From positions 22,998,089-23,062,088 of the forward strand of contig NC_065922.1 of the NCBI RefSeq assembly GCF_024586455.1: 64,000 nucleotides of DNA, in the 5' to 3' direction. The notes under the pieces are model-generated. The model worked only from the letters and a program-made list of their open reading frames with translations, was not told the origin of the DNA and did not search any database. The number at the start of each line of letters is the position of its first letter. Position 1 is the stretch's first letter. Positions 62,105 to 64,000 of this stretch are shown one piece after another. Both the position numbers and the translations under genes were made by a program. Source of the stretch: Bactrocera neohumeralis. Lineage: Eukaryota > Arthropoda > Insecta > Diptera > Tephritidae.

Positions 62105-62313
62105 CAATAAAAATCCAGTCCTTGTTTGGGAAACTTTTTAGTTAACGAGATATCTTCACGAAATTTTATTGCACAAGGCAACGGTACAATCTCCGAAGAA
62201 ATTATACAAATCAGACCACTATAGCATATAGCTGGAAACTGACAGATCAAAATGAAGTTTTTGTATGGAATCTTTAGTTTTTGTGAACGGCAACCGAACG
62301 TTTTATCTTGTTT
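62105..62313 (+). repeat. Interspersed repeat family, copy E
   Basis: GAGATATCTTCACGAAATTT, then CAGACCACTATAGCATATAG and CTGACAGATCAAAATGAAGT blocks. The end CCGAACGTTTTATCTTGTTT matches the right ends of copies B and C. It starts about 95 bp after the LINE end at 62010. Confidence 0.68.
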
Positions 62314-64000
62314 AAGGAGTATTCTTATATTTTCAAATAGCTGATTCATATGTGTATGTACAAGTATGTATATATGTAAGTATCGAGGCCCTTCACGTCT
62401 ACTATACTGAACAGCATACGGAAAGCCGCAGTATTCCACCATTCAAGTTTTAATTTGCTTGGCAAAGTTCATTTCTTACTACGCTATTCCAACAGTCATG
62501 CCCTCTTATCATCTATTCCATTTCACCCAAGTGTCGTTGGAGTCAAACTTAAATTTTATAGGTTTTACAATCAGCGCACGTTCTTAGTAACATCCGCTCT
62601 ATCGCCTCATCAGTTTTATAAAGGAATATGTGCTTTCTGTTTTAAAAAGGATAAATTGTCTTCACCACCCTTTCAATTTATCTTGTTGGGTTATGTGGCA
62701 TGGAAAAGGTATTTCTAATGGTCAGCAGGCGTAATTTGTGGAAATTAATTGTCCGAAGCACTACGAAACATATTAACGCATGAAAAAGCCAGTGGCCATA
62801 GAGGCACGCACATGTCACGTGTGAGCAACTTTTATATTTCAGTATATCTGCAAGATACATACATATGTACATATATGTATCTAAAATTTATACGCATGTA
62901 ATAGGAACAAATATATTAGCATATGTCACTTTATTCTTAATTCAACCATAATTTACGCTTTTTCCATTAATCAGCTCCTTAAAAGCCGTTCATTAAAATC
63001 ACAATCAGTTCGTATTTCGCTTTAATTTCTTAATTTGCTATAAAACTGCTCTTTGTCAGTTTTAAAGCCAAAAGCTGTGGGCTTCATATTACAATATTTG
63101 CCATTAAATTTCCTCTTTCGTCCCGACGCCAATAAAATAAGCCACGAACAACGACACAAACCAACAGAGCCAGCCAAAAACCCAGCCCATAATTTCCACC
63201 ACTCGCAGTGGCAATCCCAGCTGACAGCACTCAACAGAGCGACCCCTGAAAATGCTATGTGCAGTTTTACATACATCCATACATATATACAAAATACCTA
63301 GATATAAATATGTACTTATGTAGTATATAGTGGACTTAAGCAATCTACCCGGCACCCAATCCACCCACTTTTCACCTTAGACGTTTGAAGTTGACCGGAC
63401 TATGAAGCAAAGTGCTGAAGTGAAAAAAAGACAATGCCACACAAACAAATATGTATGGTATTATGTATGCCTACATGTATTTCCCTTGATATCAAGTTCT
63501 AGCAAAATTAACCTTCATGTGTATGAATAAACTTTTTATGTTTTTATGAAATGTGACACTGTCTGATGATGTTGTTAACAACATCAAATTCAAACGAATC
63601 CTTTCAGACTAACTGTCATACCTGTCAATGGAGTTGGTTGGTTGAAATATAATATATTTTTATATAAGTATAGTCTTTATAAAAATTATTCCGAATTTTC
63701 AAAACAATATTATTCTTATTTGTTCTCGGTATCGCCAGAAAATATTCTTATATTTTAGAAGAGTAGATTAAATGTATAAAACCTTAAAGCTTAAGCGGAC
63801 ATTATTTTGGACCTCCATCAGTTTTTAAGAAATATGTAATTAAAAAAAAAATAAATTAAAAAAAATTAAAAAAAAATAGAAAATTTGTAAAATCGGAACA
63901 TAAGTTTAGAATATGTATTTTACATAGCAGAAATTTCAAAACCAGAAGCCGTGATTTAAAAACATATTCAAATATAAGTTTACTTTTTTTAAACGCAAAG
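62314..64000. other. Dsp1 intron or upstream DNA, nothing recognised
   Basis: No supported gene. Open frames at 62455-62718 and 63022-63364 lack any domain, and several overlap on opposite strands. Confidence 0.5.

Overview
The window looks like nuclear DNA of a higher fly (Brachycera), most likely a tephritid fruit fly. The reasons are the AT-rich non-coding DNA full of ATACATATGTAT-type microsatellites, the short introns with GT/AG borders, the many decayed mariner/Tc1 and LINE copies, and protein products closest to Drosophila proteins as I know them. The species call is an inference. No alignment or database search was run.

Layout. From 1 to about 28.8 kb I see no host gene. This part is a graveyard of transposable elements: 5'-truncated LINE reverse-transcriptase pieces, several mariner/Tc1 relics (some nested), two TTAA-flanked elements with terminal inverted repeats, and a Helitron relic. 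From 28.9 to 60.6 kb there are six host genes: Ocrl (+, 29124-32804, inositol polyphosphate 5-phosphatase), Top1 (-, 37728-45629, DNA topoisomerase I), PIG-A (+, 46647-48454, first enzyme of GPI-anchor synthesis), a SPAG7-like R3H-domain gene (+, 49202-50023), an XK-related membrane protein gene (-, 51119-53629), and the 3' end of Dsp1 (-, 59923-60642, HMG-box protein whose 5' exons lie beyond the window). I joined exons by hand. The Ocrl, Top1, PIG-A and XK models each stay in one frame over every junction, predicting 917, 1003, 496 and 410 residues. From 60.6 to 64 kb lies Dsp1 intron or upstream DNA with more repeats.

How the genes relate. They are housekeeping genes of different pathways: phosphoinositide turnover, DNA topology, GPI anchors, phospholipid scrambling or transport, and chromatin. 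They are not an operon-like unit. Top1 and PIG-A are divergent, with about 1 kb between their start codons. AWCAGCTGWT-type E-box motifs (Ohler motif 5 of fly core promoters) lie just upstream of PIG-A, SPAG7 and XK.

Most interesting observation. The 507-nt Top1 intron at 39652-40158 carries an in-frame ATG (39884). The frame stays open for 77 codons, straight through the splice acceptor into the catalytic core exon. The leader is strongly basic, with one acidic residue, and resembles a mitochondrial presequence. It would give a product of about 636 residues lacking the nuclear N-terminal domain, the architecture of vertebrate TOP1MT. An E-box motif and an Inr-like site lie just upstream in the same intron. 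This may be an undescribed alternative-promoter mitochondrial topoisomerase IB isoform.
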